Source of the DNA: Chara braunii
Lineage: Eukaryota; Streptophyta; Charophyceae; Charales; Characeae
Assembly (NCBI GenBank): GCA_003427395.1
Contig: BFEA01000147.1
Span: forward strand, 495,108-559,107
Length of the DNA stretch: 64,000 bases
Reading direction: 5' to 3'
The first letter of the stretch is position 1; every line of letters starts with the position of its first letter. The position numbers and the translations under genes are program-made. Below, piece after piece: positions 40,186 through 51,929 of the stretch. A model generated the notes under the pieces. That model was given only the letters and a program-made list of their open reading frames with translations, did not search any database and was not told the DNA's origin.

Positions 40186-42175
40186 GAGGAGGAGAGAGGG
40201 TACGCGCCTGTATACGGGAGCGAACGGGACCCAAGGAGCGCTCGTTTCGTACGGATTCGGGAAGGAGGGAGGAGAAGCGGAGAAGAGCTCCATTCGGGAG
40301 GCGCGAGGGAAGGGACTTCGCTTGTGGAGGGCGGTCGGACGCGTCATCACACAACAAAGTTGAAGCTACGAGTTGTGCAGCACTTAGTGAGAGGGAGGAC
40401 GGCCTCTAGGCGAGAACGAGCGGCCTGGTCACGACGGGCAGCACACCCTGAGAGAGGGAGAAGAAAGGAGTGTCGGGCGGCCGCGCCTGGTTACGCAGAA
40501 GAGGGGGAAGGCTAAGCGGGATAGTTCATACATCGGCGTTGGTAGAAAAGGAGGGCTCCCGGCCGCGACGCGGCTGTCGAAGTGCAGAGGAGGGGGGAGC
40601 GACAAGAGAAACGAAGGCGGAACGAGGAAGAGGGGACGGAGAGAGAGAGAGAGACCTCTCGAGTGGCTGCACGCGCTTTCTGAGAGCCCCTTCGTGCGAT
40701 CCCCGTCCATGAGTTCTCCGGATACAAGGCGAGGACGAAGCCGCCCACTACGAGCGCTCGGCAGTAACGTCTCCGCTTGACCTCGGCCCCCGAGCTTGTC
40801 TGAGAGCTTCGTGGGTGTCAGTTCACTGTTCACGGGCTCCTCAGCGGAGAGACTCCGCACGAATTCTACCCACCCGCGGGCTCACCCGTCGAAGCTCACC
40901 GGTTACGTGCTCGCTGACTGCAGGGTACTGCTTCGCGCTCATCGCTTCGCCAGTTACAGGCTCGTCGACTGCTCGCTCCGGGTATAGGCCCGTGTCTTGA
41001 TCGGGACCCAGGCTTTGGGGGAGAAGAGAGAGAGAGAGAGGGTGAAGGGAAGGAGAAAGAAGCAAGGGGGAAGAGAGAGAGAAACGGAAAGAAGCGTGAA
41101 AGGGAGAGAGACGGGGAAGGGGAAAAAGAGAGAGAGTCGGAAAAGGGAGAGAGGGAGCGAGAAGAGATACTCGAGTTCGAGCTGTGCGTCAAGGTCTTGC
41201 TGCCTGGTTCGACCCGGACTGCCTTTTGAGTCCGGTCAGGGCGGATCCGGCCCGACCAGTCGGTCGGCTAAACTTGTATTTTTCGTCGAATGTAACTGGT
41301 CGAAGGTTCCCACTAAATGCATTCTTTCTCCGTATGCCACTAGTCGGGACTTCGTGATAAGCGTTCGCTACTCTTTTGATCCGGTCTAAGCGGCTACTCT
41401 TTTTTTTGCTTTCTGTCAGATCAGTCGCTTGGCTAAACTTGTGATTTTCGTCGAATGTAACTGATCGAAGGTTCACACTGAATGCATTCTTTCTCCGTAT
41501 GCCACTGTTCGGGACTTCGTGTTAAACGCTCGCTACTCTTTTGATCCGGTCTCAGCGGCTTCGTGGGAAAGGTTCTCCTCCTTTTTTTGCTTTCGGTTCG
41601 ATTTGTCGCTTGGCTAGACTTGTGCTTTCGTCGTATGGGACTGGTCGCTAATTTACGCAAAGTGCATTCTTTCCTCGTATGCTCCTGGTCGGGACTTTGT
41701 ACTAGATGCTCATTACTCTTCGATTCGATCAGAGTTGCTTTGCGAGAACCGACCGGCCGCTCGGTTAGCCAGGTTTGTTTTTCATGTGCCCAACCCAGAA
41801 TTCATGTTCCTTTCGAGCAAGCCACCGTACTAAAGCATTTACTACTCCACCGGTCGATCTGAGCAGCCCCCAGGTAACATTTCTTTTAGTCACCAGGTCG
41901 AGGCTTCGTGCCAGGTGCGGCCCATCTGCAAACCGGTAAAGGCATCAGGTGCGTTGCGGGCACTCGGCTGGAGATTCCGATGGATGCGGAACCTGAAAGA
42001 TCCGCGTTCTTGCTTCTAGGGAACTCCTGGGGAGCGAGTCCTTTGAGAGCCGGGCTGCGCGGGTAGCATAGGTGGGCTCGTCTGGGGGCGTACCCCGCGT
42101 TCGCAGGTTCGGTTGCCACCATAGGTAGAAACGAGTGGCCGTACGCAGCCTCAGCAGGGACACTTTAGCCAGACA
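38720..42175 (+). repeat. 3' LTR
   Basis: Copy of 21575-25101, from TGTCGG to CAGACA, giving a TGTC...GACA terminal inverted repeat. It carries the same TATA-like box (39935-39941), GA microsatellite with a 58-N gap (40067-40124), GA-rich block and triplicated ~165-bp unit (41265, 41430, 41611). It differs from the 5' LTR by scattered substitutions and small indels, including ~24 bp extra near 39157-39180. Confidence 0.88.
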
Positions 42176-43690
42176 CCGGTGCGCATATGGGGTCACGACC
42201 CCTGTCCCCCGGCCCTGTTGGATATCCTCCCTGTGTATCATTTCCCCCTTTCCCTTTCCCTCTCCCCCTCCCCCTCCCCTTCCCCTTCCCCTTCCCCCCT
42301 TGATTGTCTGTGCGCACTCACCTCGGACAGGGATCTTCTGCCTTTCTTGTGATGTGTCTTTCCTTCCCTCTCCATATTGCTCATTCTGCCCTACTTCCCC
42401 TAGCATCTGTTCAGTTGTTTGTTTGTCCCCTGTTTCTACCGAGCTTGTTATAGCCTGGAATCTATTATCCAGCTTTTCGGGGCTTTGGTTTTTTATTTTA
42501 CCGTGTTTACCGGACTGAGTTTTTTTCTTCGGGGTCGGGGATTGCTATAGCTCTCTCAGTTTTGACGGAATGATAAAATCATGGGGCCTGGGTTTTGGCC
42601 GGGGCTCAGACTCCATGGCTTAGATTCCATTATATCTAACCCACTCTGTTGTCTCTGAGTCAGTGCACTCGTTTCCTTAGGGGGAGGTTGTGAGAGGTCA
42701 ACAAACTTGTCCATATGTGACTCCACCGGTTTAGTGGGGACCCATTTGTCTGCTGGTTTGGTACTCTAATCCACAGCTTCCCCTTTCTCCCATTCCCATC
42801 CTCTCACCCCACCTCCTTCTCGAGGTTCATCCACAAACACCCATCCTTCGTGTCCTGCGTCGACAGTTCTCCACCAAGTGTCCTTCAAAGGGTCGTGAAG
42901 CAGGCGTCCTGTGGATCTGATTCTTTTGGTCGGATGGTAGGGGCAGTCAGATTTCGTCGGGAGGTGGCCATATGCCTGGCATTTAAAGCACCAAGGCCTT
43001 GTTTTATGCGAGGTGTGGATTCTAAAATCTCTCCCTCCCACATCATCAATGATAAAAACGTGACCTTTCGGTAAGTCAAGGGCCACCATGAGATAGTCGT
43101 CCTTTGGGGCTACATAGGGGGGGAGAGGGTCAATGAAATCAACAATCTCATAGTTTGGGGTCAATCTCAATAGGCAAGTGACGGAACTCCACCCAATAAT
43201 GGTCCATCATCAATTGATCCCACTTTTCCTCTGGTCTTTGTTGTTTCGGGGGGGACCAGGGAAAAATCCGAACCTTTGAACGCCCACAGGGTATGCTCCG
43301 CCATGCGTCCATGATGCGCTTATCGGAATCAAACATGCAAATCGTCGTGAAGACCGTCGATGAGATAGGTTGGATAAGGAAAAAATATTGTGCGCCTTCT
43401 TCTCATACTTTGAGGGTTGTAAGTCTTTTCCTGATCCACCCTACCTTATCGTTGGCGGATTTGTAGGCAGCATCGTCATAGAAGACCCATGTGCTTGCAT
43501 GACGAGTGTATATTGCATCCCTTTCTCTGATCACTTTACTCGGGAGGGTTATTACCCTGTGTTTTTTCCCCCCTTGATTGATTATCTTGTCTTCTGGGTT
43601 AGCTAGGAATTTTGCAAGGAAGAAAGTCGATGTCATGGTGAGATTATCGTGGTCAATTCCAAAATGCAAAAACACAAGAAAGTACAATGT
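42176..43690 (-). pseudogene. LINE-2 ORF1, N-terminal half (left of the LTR element in element sense)
   Basis: Minus-strand homologue of LINE-1 ORF1 residues ~185-500, in several frames. Segment 43687-43403 has FFLAKFLANPEDKIINQGGK and YTRHASTWVF; 43336-43148 has KVRIFPWSPPK and DHYWVEFRHLPIE; 43170-42766 has VDFIDPLPPYV, ALDLP, and a CX2CX4HX6C-type knuckle (WCFKCQAYGHLPTKSDC) with its Cys residues intact. It then reads through a CCCCT-rich stretch (42262-42301, Gly/Lys/Glu repeats) to the CCGG junction with the LTR element. Stops and frameshifts make it non-functional. The 5' end of LINE-2 is near 43690 or lost. Confidence 0.78.
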
Positions 43691-44559
43691 CCAACTGCAA
43701 AAAGGAATGGTTGCACTTGAGAGGAGAGAGAGACCAAAAAAGAAAAAGAAAAAGAAAGAAAGAAGAAAAAGAAGATGTACACCAGCAAAAGACCAATGAC
43801 AAACCCTTCTCTTCCCAACCGACTCCTCCTCCTTTATCCGTCCTTCTCTTATTCAAACAATAAACAATAATAATAACGGTGAATGGCTGAACCAGAATCA
43901 ATATCCGAATGCAGCGTGCTTCTGACTGCCCTGGCCTAAAACCAGGGCTATCTGGCTATTTTGTCTGTTCAGCATGTGGGACCAAGCCGTGGCCTGACCC
44001 CACAGGCCGTGTGATATTCAGTCCAGCCCGGCACCATGGTCGGTACCAGGCCAGTCCAGTCTAGTCCAGTCAGACCGCTTGGGTTATACCCAAGCTGCAT
44101 CTGTTTTCCAATTATTCTTCATTTGCACCGTTTGGAGTACGTGCGTGTCGAGTCTGCGTCGGAGCTGCGTTGTCCCTTCCACTGGCAGCTCCATCTCCAT
44201 CTGCCTCATCCCCATCCCTTTGTCTTGATCCTGACGGACCGCCATCCCGGCGGGGTCCGTCACACTGGTATCAGAGCGGTAACGTTCCTCGCTCCCTCTC
44301 ATCATTCCCTCTACAATTGCAAATCCCGACAGTGGGATTTTTCGAACGGGCGAAAAGAGGCAAAAAAGCAGCAGAGGAGCACCAGCAGGGAAGAACACCA
44401 CGTGAAGGAAAAAGGAGAGATGTTGTCACAAAGTGTGCACGCAGCAGCAGGGAAGAGCGACACGTGGCGAAAAAAGGAGAGGTGTCGTGATTATGCATGC
44501 ACACGAGCGCCGAGGCCAAGACCACCGTTGTGACGCACGTGCGGAGGGCACGTGCGGAG

Positions 44560-44600
<41 letters not shown>

Positions 44601-45110
44601 CAGAGAGAGAGAAGATGGACCCACGAGGGGCAGCAGTTGAGTGAAGGTCCAGACCGACCGAATGAATGACCAACCTGGCCTGGGCCTAGGCCGGAGAGAT
44701 ATATCGGTCTTGGTCTAGGCCGGAGTAACCCGGTACCGCACCGGGGTGAGGTCGATGGCCTGAAACAGGTTCGGGCTCACTGTCGGGCAGAAAGGGTACC
44801 GCTACATGATCCTTGGACCTGTAAATGGAGCAAGCAATACATCAACACGTTATCCGCCGAAATAGCGGATACCCAAAGGAACGACAAAAAAACAGTCATA
44901 AATAGAGAGCAAGCTCCATGCAGAAAAAGTGATGCGTTGCAGACTAAGCCTCAAGCCTAATCAGGCTAATCTATACAACAATGTCTGGTCTGAGTCGACC
45001 CAAAAAGCAAAAAATGTCTGACCTATATCGGCCAAGAAAGAGAAAAATATCTCCTAAGCCAATGTGGCTTACAAAAATCAACCCTGAGCCCTAAAGGCTA
45101 AAGAATAACT
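43691..45110. other. Non-coding region with hairpins and microsatellite
   Basis: No gene seen. It contains a perfect 7-bp-stem inverted repeat GCCCTGG...CCAGGGC (43928-43948), a perfect hairpin GCTTGGGT-TAT-ACCCAAGC (44077-44095), a tRNA primer-binding-site match (44266), and a GA microsatellite (44565-44612). It may be the 5' part of an LTR element lacking coding sequence. Confidence 0.6.
44266..44277 (+). promoter_or_regulatory. Primer-binding site complementary to initiator tRNA-Met
   Basis: TGGTATCAGAGC is the standard plant LTR-retrotransposon primer-binding site, preceded by CCGTCACAC (a CA-ended LTR plus one or two bases would fit). No gag or pol follows, and no second LTR was found by eye. 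A truncated, solo or TRIM/LARD-type element is inferred. Confidence 0.6.
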
Positions 45111-48100
45111 AAATCAATGTCCAACATCGAAAAAGAATGTGGCATTATCTCACGTGCCCTGTACAAAGTGCACAATAGTCGAATAGAAGAAAGGGAGCTC
45201 AGTCGCATGAGAAAGGTAGGGATTGGAGGGAGGGCGGCAAGCAGAGAGGGCAAACGGGTAACCGTTGCCTGTACCCGACCGTACCCAACTATAACCGCTA
45301 GGTTACGGGTAGGGTTGGGTACCCCTTCCAAAGTGAGACTTGGGTATGGCAGACAAAAAAAATAACGGTCATTGTTAGGGTGGGCACAACTGCCTTTATG
45401 GAGATCATGGCCAGGTAGGGGCAGGTATGGGCAGGTAGGGGCTGTGGGGGGGGGAAACCCTGGTATGGGCGGCAAAAAAAAAAAAAAAAACGGGTATGGA
45501 AGGTGTAGATGTCCCCCTCACCCAGCCACCCCTGTCCCTCCATCTCTCTCTCCCACCACCACAAGTTATATGCCCAATTTTTCCCCTCCCGCTACCTTCT
45601 CGAAAGTCTCAAATAACCAAATGTTTTTTTCCCCCTGCTGCCGCGCCACTGCATTGTTGAAAGTCCAGAAGTTTCCCGACTTCGAGTTGGGAGTGTGCCT
45701 CGCTCCACTACTCACAAAATGCAAGGAAGATAACAAAAAGATGGTGTATCATCCTATTTTCCAACGGAAGATTCATTCTGATTTTCAACACTGCTCCTTA
45801 AAAAAATTACACATCCAAAATGTTTATTCAACCTTATTGTTGAGTTGTGACGAAGACCCACAAGTTGGTCTCTAAGTGCTGAGTGGTTTTATGATGGAGA
45901 TACCTTTAAATGGAAAGGTGGTTATTTGTTCATTTGAAGACACATCTTCAAGTAGAAGATGTTTTAAAAAGGTCATATGGAGGTTCATCTTGGAAAGAGA
46001 GGGATGACTGGAAAACCCAATGGGTGAGACCCCTTCAAACTGAAGATGGTTAAAAGATGGAAGGCTGGTTTTGAATGATAAACTCTGATGAGAAGGAGCA
46101 AGAAACTGTTTTTTTTATTGTTGGTGAATTCTTTTGGGATGTCGCAAAAATGGCTCATTCGGAAGATGTCATTAAGATGTGTGGTCTACTTGCTCTTATG
46201 AAGTTGAGAGGCCACAACCTTGTGAATCTGGCGGTGATTTTGTTTCGTGAATATGGGAAGCATGTCGTGCTCTCAGTGGTGTCCCACAGAGAACTGATAA
46301 ATGTCTTTGAGTGTGATAGACATTTGCGTAGTCCCGCAATAGGCATATGTCTATTGCGGCACATCGTCCAACCACTTATTGTTAATATTAAGGCATATGC
46401 AGGAATACCAAGCTAACGATAAAGTTTAGCATCACACGGGCGCAACCCCTAGTGTTGGCTGCTGACCGGCGTAACTTGGCAGCGGACCCACATCTCACCG
46501 AAGGGTAAAGGTTTAAGAGGTGTGGTCGCCTCAGAGGGTTTTGAGAGAGATAAGAGTCGCGTTAATTGAGTATTTTAGTAGTCCCGATTAAATGCTTATG
46601 AGGAGAAGGCCTATCATTGCGTAACCAGTGAGGACACTACCGCTAACGTGGTGGATCGTAGATTTGGCTCGATCAAACAAACTGTGGTGGATCAAGATGA
46701 AGACATGACCTTCCTGTACTAAACTGCAAGAAAAGTCTAAATAAGATTCGTATAATTACATATATTTGGTTATGAGAATTTTGGGAAGGAGGCGAAAGTG
46801 CCTTCAAAGGTCTCGGTTAAGGCCCGCGTCCCTGGTTATAACCTTGCTTGCAGGGCGAAGACTAGATGAGACATCTAACGAGAAACCGACATTGTCTAGG
46901 AGTCTAAGACAAAGGGGAAAGGACTATTGAGAGGGTCGTTGAAAACTTATGTTGTAGTACATATGCTAGTATCCCGGCGTCCTGATATCAGGATAATGGA
47001 GACCCAATTTAGAATCCTGGCAACATGTAGTTGTGTTTGGCATGGATTGATGGAGGTCTCGAACCGGAGGTTGTCGGCTGATCAAATCGGTTTATTTCTT
47101 GTTAGCATTTTGAGTTATAAATGAATTGCCAGCTTTTGATTCTTTGGAGCGATGGGGACGTCCCTTAATGGTCCGGTAAGCTGTCGGTGCGAATACCCTT
47201 ACAAGGGCATCCGCCCTTTTTTTTTTTCAAGTGACGAAAAATAAGCTTGGTTTCAAGTTTGAGTACACCGCGCGAGTCGCTGCTGTGTCCATTGTTTACG
47301 TAGATTAGGCGGTTCACTAGGAAATAAAGAGTGCGTGGACGCGAGTTAAGACGCATGTGATTTCGTATTGAGGATTGCAAAGTCGGCAGGGTTGCCGACC
47401 AAATTTTTATTTTGATTAAACTAGGAGGGGGGCGGGGGGGGGAACCTAACCGCTTGATTAATGAGTCTGACCGTGATATGTGCGTACATGCGGAGAAAAA
47501 CGTTGACGGCGGCACAGTTTGTGTAATGAGCAAAGTAAGTATAAGGGTAAGGGTGCGAGAACGAGCGGTCGCGCGGTGGATGCGGAGGATTGCGGACCCG
47601 CGGGGCTATCCCCTTTGGATTTTGCCGACGGTGGAGTCAAAACGGTACTAGCAGTTTCTTTTACTTGTCCGTCGTTTTCGAACGTTAATTTTTTTCTATA
47701 TATTTTATTATTTATCATCGTTGTTATTATTTTTATGTCTCGACATTCTTTGAATCAAGGCGAGACGTCGGATTTAGGGGTCGTCACGGCAGTCGAGGAC
47801 CTTGAACACGCCTCCTTTGGTTGACCTACGGATTCCTGCGTGTTCGGGATGTCGGCGAAGTTCCTCTATTCCGCCTGTCTTGAAAGGCGGACCGAAGAGG
47901 TCAAAGTATGAAGGAAATGGTGGTTTCCATGGTTGTGGCTTCCCTCAGTTCTCGTTTAGAGAGCGTCGATAGCCTAAAGTGGAAGTGAGTTGGAGAGCGT
48001 TCCAAGCAATCTTGTGGGGCTGCAGCCTGAGAGTGGGCAAGGATCGTTGTGGATGTACGATCCGCCACTCGCCGTCTATTGTGAAAGGGAGGTTTGAGTG

Positions 48101-50990
48101 TGAGCATGACCCTTGAGGCCCAAAAAGAGGGGAGATGCACGAAGGTCGGGGGCCGCAAACTGCAGAAGGCCAAGACTGTCGGCGCAGGACCTTTGCCCGC
48201 CTAGAGTCTTCAAAGTTCTCATTTGAATATTTGCTACTACTACCGAGAGCTGCACCAGGACCCGCCTCATCTAGTTCACGCGGTAGGCCACACAGTGAGT
48301 CTGTGCCCTTCGGCTCATTGAAGAGGCGGAGTTATGAAGGTCGGGCATAGGCCTGGCGCTGCAACACCGTCTGTTCGGACCCGGCAGGTAAGTTTCTACA
48401 TACTCCTTATCGGATTCCGGTCACCGGCCTGTTGCTCATGTCAACTGGACACCCGTGGTGGTGTCTGGGTCTGTGCACAGTTTGTGTCGAAAGAGGGGGA
48501 GGGCGACTTGTTTAGGCAGGGCACCCGGTAGGAACCCAGTGGAGGCATACAATGGTACTGATGTGCCAGCATTCGTCAAGCTCGGGTTATAGGGGCGGAC
48601 GACTTACCGGACTGTCGGGTAGCTGGTTCCTTCCAAGGTTTCCCTCAGGATGGTTGAAGTTGTTGAGCCGTTTATCAGTCGTTGCGGGGTCCGCTGCCGT
48701 CGGAACTGCACTAACCAAAGGAGTGAGAGGGGCGGCCGCGGAGACGAGCAAAAGGGGAAAGAGGAGGGAACCTAGGCGGTAACCACGCTAGGTGCATTTC
48801 GAGGAAGGTGTGGTGGAAAAACAAGCATGGGCACAGCAGGGAGCAAACAACTCACGAGACGCTTGACAAAATCAGTCGAGTACGAGATGGAGATGGGGGT
48901 TTTAGACCAGGGCAACCTTGTTTCTGTGGTTAGTTTGAGAGGAAAGTTAGTAGAAATAGAGGTAGTAGAGGAAACGAGTGCTCGATGATGTTGGGAGAAT
49001 AACTATGGTGGGAGTAGAAATCGGCTAGCTCAACCGTTTCTTGATGAAAACGAGCGAATGGAGATCCATTTCGGGGGTATTTGGGTGTTGCGAGTCGATT
49101 GGGAGAGTCAACTTGGTGATAGGAGGAATGTAGGATGAGGTTAGTGAGAAAAGGGAGTGTGTCGGAAGATGGCGGAAGCTGAGATAGCGAGGATGGGGAT
49201 CGCATGGTTCGTTCGTTCGTGAACGCAAGCAAAGAGAGTGAGGACTTATTTCAGAGATTTTTAGGGATGGTAAATCCAATGTTGAGCTCGAATTTCGAGT
49301 TGTGGTGGGCAAACCATTGTATGGAGCCCTCCTCATAAGTGTTCCTCATACAATGGCTGCCTTCTTGAGGGTGTTTAGCACAACAACCCTCCTCATAAGT
49401 GTTCTTCTTCGCCATTTTCGTGGCCGTCATAGTGGCCATGCTCGTCCTGATCTGCAGTTGCGACCGATCTTGATAGTTTGGGTTAGGTGTGTAAGAGTAA
49501 CAGGGAAAAAAGGAGTGTGGGCAGCATGATACGAGGAAGGCACCACGTGGTGAAGCGTGCGTGGGGGCAAAATAGCTAGCACGCGTGCTAGCGTAGAGGG
49601 AGAGGCACGTACTTGGTCCTGACAGTGACCTGCGTAGTCAGCATTTGCATATACTTCGGGCATGGTTGCTAATGATGACGAGTGGTTTCGTTTTTTGTGG
49701 TGTAAAGCAGAATAATCGTGAGATCATAGTCTGAACACCAAGTACCGGTAAGAGCAATTGTGTCGTCTTCCTCAACAGCCGAGTTCGTTGTGTTGGCCCC
49801 CTCCGTTTAGTGTTATACCTGTGCATTTCGGGTCTCAGATCGGCGCTCGACTGTCTCGGTGAGGTCGTTGTTTTACAGTGTGGGGTTCTGCTATTTGGCT
49901 GCTGGTCAATTCTTCTGCATCCGACTGTGGGCCAAGAAGCTGGAGACCCCCTCACGTGTGTCGGTTGCTCAGAAACCGTGGCGGTACTCATAACTTCAAG
50001 ACTTGACGTAGGTAGCTGCCAATTCACCGTGATTGCAAGGGGAGGCTTGCCTACTGACTGATGCGCCGCCCATCTCTTTAGTCGGAGCAGCAAAGAGAAA
50101 GTCGCAGAGGGAGGGGGGCATACCGCCAGTCAGTGCATTGTCATTCAGTTGGAGGAAGTAGAGGGAGGGAGCAGGCTTTGAGGTGGCAAGCTTACTTGCT
50201 GGCGGGTGTAGAGTCCAGCCTATCGAGCAAACCTGCAGCAGACCAGTCGTTGGAACTACAACTATGTATGTTGGCCGATGTGTCATCTGGTTAAGAGGTG
50301 AGCCACGAGACTGCAGACTCGCCTATGACTGGTATACCTCAGACCATAAGCTTGACATACTGACTAGGTCCTTTGGAGGGGGATATTGTTGCAAATTGAG
50401 AGATCGTCAGGGAGTCAACAGCCGATGGTTTAACTTTGATTGACTAAGTTGTTGCACGTTCTGGCTACCATTGCGGGGCCCTCGGGCGTATGAAGGTTTC
50501 AAGGCCCTCTCCCCAGAGTTGAGTTAAACTCCATCCTGTACCTCGAGATTCTGAAACCCCTCCTTCTGCCCTTCTTATGCTAAGTCTAATCCGAGGTTAC
50601 GAAAGGAAGGCGACAAGTGGGATTGCAACCCATAGGACTGCATTAAGACTTTGTGGGGAGTTTGTCAACCGATTGTGGGATCTCTGTCGGAACTTAGGAG
50701 GAATTATGGAGGCAGGGAACTGAGAGGTGAACCTTCATCTCCCTCTATAAACCTAGTTATAGCCCATACTTGTACATCCTTCTATGGTTTGACCGAGTGT
50801 ACTGGTTGTGTCTCATATTTAACTTTATGTTTGACTTTCTGAACATAAATCAGACTTAAGTAAAAGGATGGGTGCACAATCTCAGTTACTTTTGTTGTTT
50901 GCCTGAAGTCAGATTGTGAAAAGGGTTTGCATCTGGAGGAAAGGCGGGTGAAAGGTAGTTTTGCTTATGTTTAACCGGGTCAACCAAAGA
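45111..50990. other. Unassigned region, no supported gene apart from a weak ORF
   Basis: Mixed-composition DNA with short ORFs on both strands. Seen: A-run at 45474-45490; a donor-like CAGGTAAGT at 48386; a 53-codon ORF at 48827-48988 without known similarity; a 65-bp repeat (CCCTCCTCATAAGTGTTC at ~49326 and ~49390); and a GGGC-hairpin followed by a T-run at 47202-47227. None amounts to a gene I can support. Confidence 0.5.
46075..46416 (+). CDS. Hypothetical ORF, 113 aa, unrecognised
   Basis: Begins MINSDEKEQETVFF and contains a Leu-rich central part (MCGLLALMKLRGHNLVNLAVILF). Codon use looks more natural than in neighbouring ORFs, and no low-complexity repeat explains its length. It has no known domain, no paralogue in the window, and no obvious promoter or splice context. 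It may be an exon or transposon fragment, or chance. Confidence 0.25.
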   Translation: MINSDEKEQETVFFIVGEFFWDVAKMAHSEDVIKMCGLLALMKLRGHNLVNLAVILFREYGKHVVLSVVSHRELINVFECDRHLRSPAIGICLLRHIVQPLIVNIKAYAGIPS

Positions 50991-50993
50991 TTA

Positions 50994-51720
50994 GGCAATG
51001 TTCCTAAGTTGGATGACCCAGTGTTATGTTTATTTTTGATTGCTTGGAGGACCAGACAATTGTTCCATAAGTTTGAACGGTCTGTTGCTCTGACTTGTGA
51101 GGGTTGCATGTGCTTGTTTTTTAGGGACCAAGCAATTGTTCCATAAGTTCGAATGGCTTGGTCGCCATGTTTTATTTTGGGTTTTCAGATGTTTCTTAGA
51201 GGGGGGTTAAGCAATTGTTCCATAAGATTGAATGACTCAAACTCTTTCTTGTTTATTCTGAAGGAGGATCAGACAAAGGACTGAACAACTGTTCTATAAG
51301 ATTGGATGGTCTGGTCCGGAGTCACGCGCATGCCGGAACCAAATGATAAATTTTGCCTATATTATAATATTATCCTACTTATGAACAAACTAGTCAGACA
51401 ATTGTTCTATGAGATTGGATTATCTGACTATAGCTTATCACAAATTGAAGAGAGTATTAACTAAGAGTAAATTGGTGGTAAGAAGAGACATGTTGAACCT
51501 TGTTTCTAAGTTGAACGGTTCAGTCATATGTTGCATTAAAAAACTAGGTGCAAAGAGATATATATAACTTGGCTATTTTAAACAATTTAGCATGACTAAG
51601 CATTGTACTAAGTTGGACGGCCTAGTCACATGCCCAACGAAGAGAAAAATTGTGGTGCCCTGTGTTTGTGTATATTCACTGGTTGAGCTAGACAATTGTT
51701 CCTAAGTTTGATGGTTTAGC
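50994..51720. repeat. Diverged tandem repeat, CAATTGTTCCATAAG type
   Basis: CAATTGTTC-CATAAG-TTGAAYGG-like cores recur near 50997, 51056, 51133, 51209, 51287, 51399, 51500, 51603 and 51687, i.e. every ~60-110 bp. Each is followed by a TCTGGTC/CTTGGTC/TTAGCC-type string. The copies differ greatly, indicating an old array. No coding. Confidence 0.7.
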
Positions 51721-51929
51721 CTTACACCCTATGGAAGGTGGGTACAAGGGACAAATCATGGAAGGACTATCAACTATTGTTTGACAAGGTTTGACATTGG
51801 AACGGTGAAAGTACTTACCATTGTGGTTTGAACTTGCATGTGGCTGAGTGCGATCTTTACTTAGTCTGAGTTTCAGTTTGATAAGTCGTTGCTTTAGATG
51901 CTCGCAACGTACTAGGGTTAGAAAATTTG

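Larger units (their letters stand above)
21575..42175 (+). mobile_element. Large Ty3/Gypsy-type LTR retrotransposon with extra ORF island, 20.6 kb
   Basis: This is a complete but inactive element: 5' LTR (21575-25101), leader (25102-26804), island of unknown ORFs (26805-31970), gag (31975-33845), protease (33867-35018), RT (34982-36295), RNase H (~36240-37004), integrase (37005-38331), 3' untranslated region, and 3' LTR (38720-42175). The RT-RNaseH-integrase order makes it Ty3/Gypsy. No chromodomain was seen. Among the first ~440 bp, the two LTRs differ at about 8 positions by hand alignment, plus a ~24-bp indel further on, so the insertion is fairly recent. It interrupts LINE-2 ORF1. Size, long LTRs and coding upstream of gag recall Ogre/Tat elements, but the pol motifs look different. 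Confidence 0.9.

Noticed and set aside
21575-42175. Classifying the element as Ogre/Tat because of size and coding upstream of gag
   Set aside because: The extra ORFs are unlike a single Ogre ORF1, no dual RNase H or protease-RT intron was seen, and pol motifs do not look like that lineage; left as Ty3/Gypsy, unclassified.
47202-47227. GGGC hairpin followed by T-run resembling a Rho-independent terminator
   Set aside because: Eukaryotic context without an upstream gene; a short chance hairpin next to a T-run is expected in this DNA.
48827-48988. 53-codon ORF beginning MGTAGSKQL
   Set aside because: Too short to support without homology or a splice partner; mentioned only in the region note.
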